This document shows positions 63,177 through 64,000 of a stretch of 64,000 nt of DNA, piece after piece. The first letter of the stretch is position 1. Every line of letters starts with the position of its first letter. The notes beneath the pieces were generated by a model. It worked only from the letters and a program-made list of their open reading frames with translations, ran no database searches and was not told the DNA's origin. The DNA comes from Novosphingobium resinovorum. Lineage in GTDB: Bacteria; Pseudomonadota; Alphaproteobacteria; Sphingomonadales; Sphingomonadaceae. Location of the stretch: contig NZ_BSFC01000021.1 in the NCBI RefSeq assembly GCF_027922145.1, positions 372,001 to 436,000 of the forward strand. Direction: 5' to 3'. The position numbers and the translations under genes are program-made.

Positions 63177-64000
63177 TCACCCGGCGGTAGCGCGCAGACG
63201 CGGCGAATCCGCTATCGGCGCCCGGGTGTAGGGATGTTCGGGACGGTCGAGCAGGCGATCGGCCGGGCCGTGCTCGACGATCCGTCCATGCTGCAGCACT
63301 GCCACGAAATCCGCCACCGCGCGCACGACGCCGAGGTCATGCGTGACGAACAGGATCGTCAGCCCGGATTCGCGCTGGAGCTGCCTGAGCAGGTCGATGA
63401 TCGCCGCCTGCACCGACACGTCGAGCGCCGAGGTGATCTCGTCGCAGATCAGCAGTTCGGGCTTGCAGATGAGCGCGCGGGCGATGGCGACGCGCTGGCG
63501 TTCGCCGCCCGACAAGTCTCGCGGATAGCGCCGCGCCAGTTCGGGCGCGAGCGCGACCCGCTCCAGCACCTCGGCGACTTCCCTGTCGGCATCGGCGGAG
63601 CGGATCGGGAAGAAATGCAGCGCCGCCGTGCGCAGGATCTGCCCCACCGTCTGGCGGGGATTGAGCGCACGGAACGGGTTCTGGAAGATGTACTGGATGC
63701 GCCGCCGCAGATCGATGTCGCGCTCTCCCGACAGCCGGACGCGGCGGCCATCGTAGTCGAACGTGCCCTCCACGTCCTCCACCGCGCCCACCAGCGCGCG
63801 GCTGAAGGTGGTCTTGCCCGATCCGCTCTCGCCCACCAGCGCGGTGCAGTAGCCCTTGGGCAGTTCGAGCCCGACGTCGAACAGCACCTGACTGTCGCCG
63901 TAGCTGGCCGAGACCCCCTCCAGCACGGCAAGCGGCTGCACGGCGGCGGCAGAGATGAGGCGCGAGGCGATCGGTGTGTCGTCGCGGCGGTCCCGGATCG
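63177..64000 (-). CDS. ABC importer ATPase, oligopeptide/nickel (Dpp/Opp) type, C-terminal part; continues past right edge
   Basis: The frame is open from the stop at 63177 to the right edge. The visible ~270 residues hold a full ATPase domain of the DppF/OppF type: Walker A GESGSGKTTFSRAL, Q-loop IQYIFQNPFRALNPRQTVGQ, signature LSGGERQRVAIARAL, Walker B LLICDEITSALD, switch His FVTHDLGVV and the C-terminal HPYTRAPI of peptide-type importers. Upstream residues PIASRLISAAAVQPLAVLEG read as a linker, so this is probably the second half of a fused double ATPase. A GTG at 63941 could be a start but lacks a ribosome site. Substrate unknown, perhaps organosulfur. Confidence 0.85.
   Translation of the reverse strand, partial: IRDRRDDTPIASRLISAAAVQPLAVLEGVSASYGDSQVLFDVGLELPKGYCTALVGESGSGKTTFSRALVGAVEDVEGTFDYDGRRVRLSGERDIDLRRRIQYIFQNPFRALNPRQTVGQILRTAALHFFPIRSADADREVAEVLERVALAPELARRYPRDLSGGERQRVAIARALICKPELLICDEITSALDVSVQAAIIDLLRQLQRESGLTILFVTHDLGVVRAVADFVAVLQHGRIVEHGPADRLLDRPEHPYTRAPIADSPRLRATAG

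Overview
The window is high-GC, gene-dense chromosomal or large-replicon DNA from an aerobic alphaproteobacterium. A sphingomonad (Novosphingobium/Sphingobium-like) is the best guess. The reasons are the lig-type protocatechuate 4,5-cleavage genes, two large TonB-dependent receptors next to carbohydrate and organosulfur genes, the RhaI/fused-RhaD form of rhamnose catabolism, and L-fucose genes of the Xanthomonas/sphingomonad type. No tRNA, rRNA, CRISPR array, transposase or integrase gene was seen.

Layout. (1) 1-6.4 kb: protocatechuate 4,5-cleavage genes. ligK and the 5' end of ligU run leftwards. A LysR regulator with two N-terminal helix-turn-helix units, a DUF1932-type dehydrogenase and ligJ-ligA-ligB-ligC run rightwards. 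(2) 6.5-8.4 kb: a frameshifted copC and a CnrY-CnrX-CnrH-like anti-sigma/metal sensor/ECF sigma module with no efflux pump nearby. (3) 8.6-16.7 kb: L-rhamnose utilisation (rhaI, fused rhaD, kinase, lldD, rhaT, DeoR regulator). (4) 16.9-47.6 kb: a large pectin/rhamnogalacturonan and L-fucose region. It holds a DUF1593 hydrolase, TonB receptor, MFS transporter, enolase-superfamily enzyme, FadR-type GntR regulator and mutarotase. It continues with a ten-gene overlapping operon of mixed sugar-acid, CoA-transferase and crotonase enzymes, then GH28, GH2, GH78 and beta-helix proteins, and a set of L-fucose oxidation enzymes. Six copies of an ATCATAC-centred motif lie upstream of these units, so one regulator may co-ordinate them. 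(5) 47.8-49.9 kb: two small unknown proteins, a glutathione transferase and a 1-Cys peroxiredoxin. (6) 50.3-64 kb: an organosulfur region. It holds an SsuD-like flavin monooxygenase, two SfnB/DszC-like oxidoreductases, a heterodimeric ABC exporter with one degenerate ATP site, a TonB receptor, a DszB-like desulfinase, an SfnR-like sigma-54 activator and an ABC importer ATPase cut by the right edge. Two sigma-54 (-24/-12) promoters sit in front of the two operons.

How the parts work together. Rhamnose yields L-lactaldehyde and then L-lactate, and fucose yields L-lactate plus pyruvate; each sugar region has its own FMN-dependent alpha-hydroxy-acid oxidase. Secreted or periplasmic glycosidases would release rhamnose, galactose and perhaps fucose from pectin, which a TonB receptor and MFS/RhaT permeases would bring in. 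The organosulfur genes form a set resembling the Dsz 4S logic (oxygenases plus a Cys-His-Arg desulfinase) under sulfur-starvation-type sigma-54 control. From 34.7 kb rightwards, five copies of a perfect or near-perfect ~75-bp hairpin repeat occupy gaps between genes.
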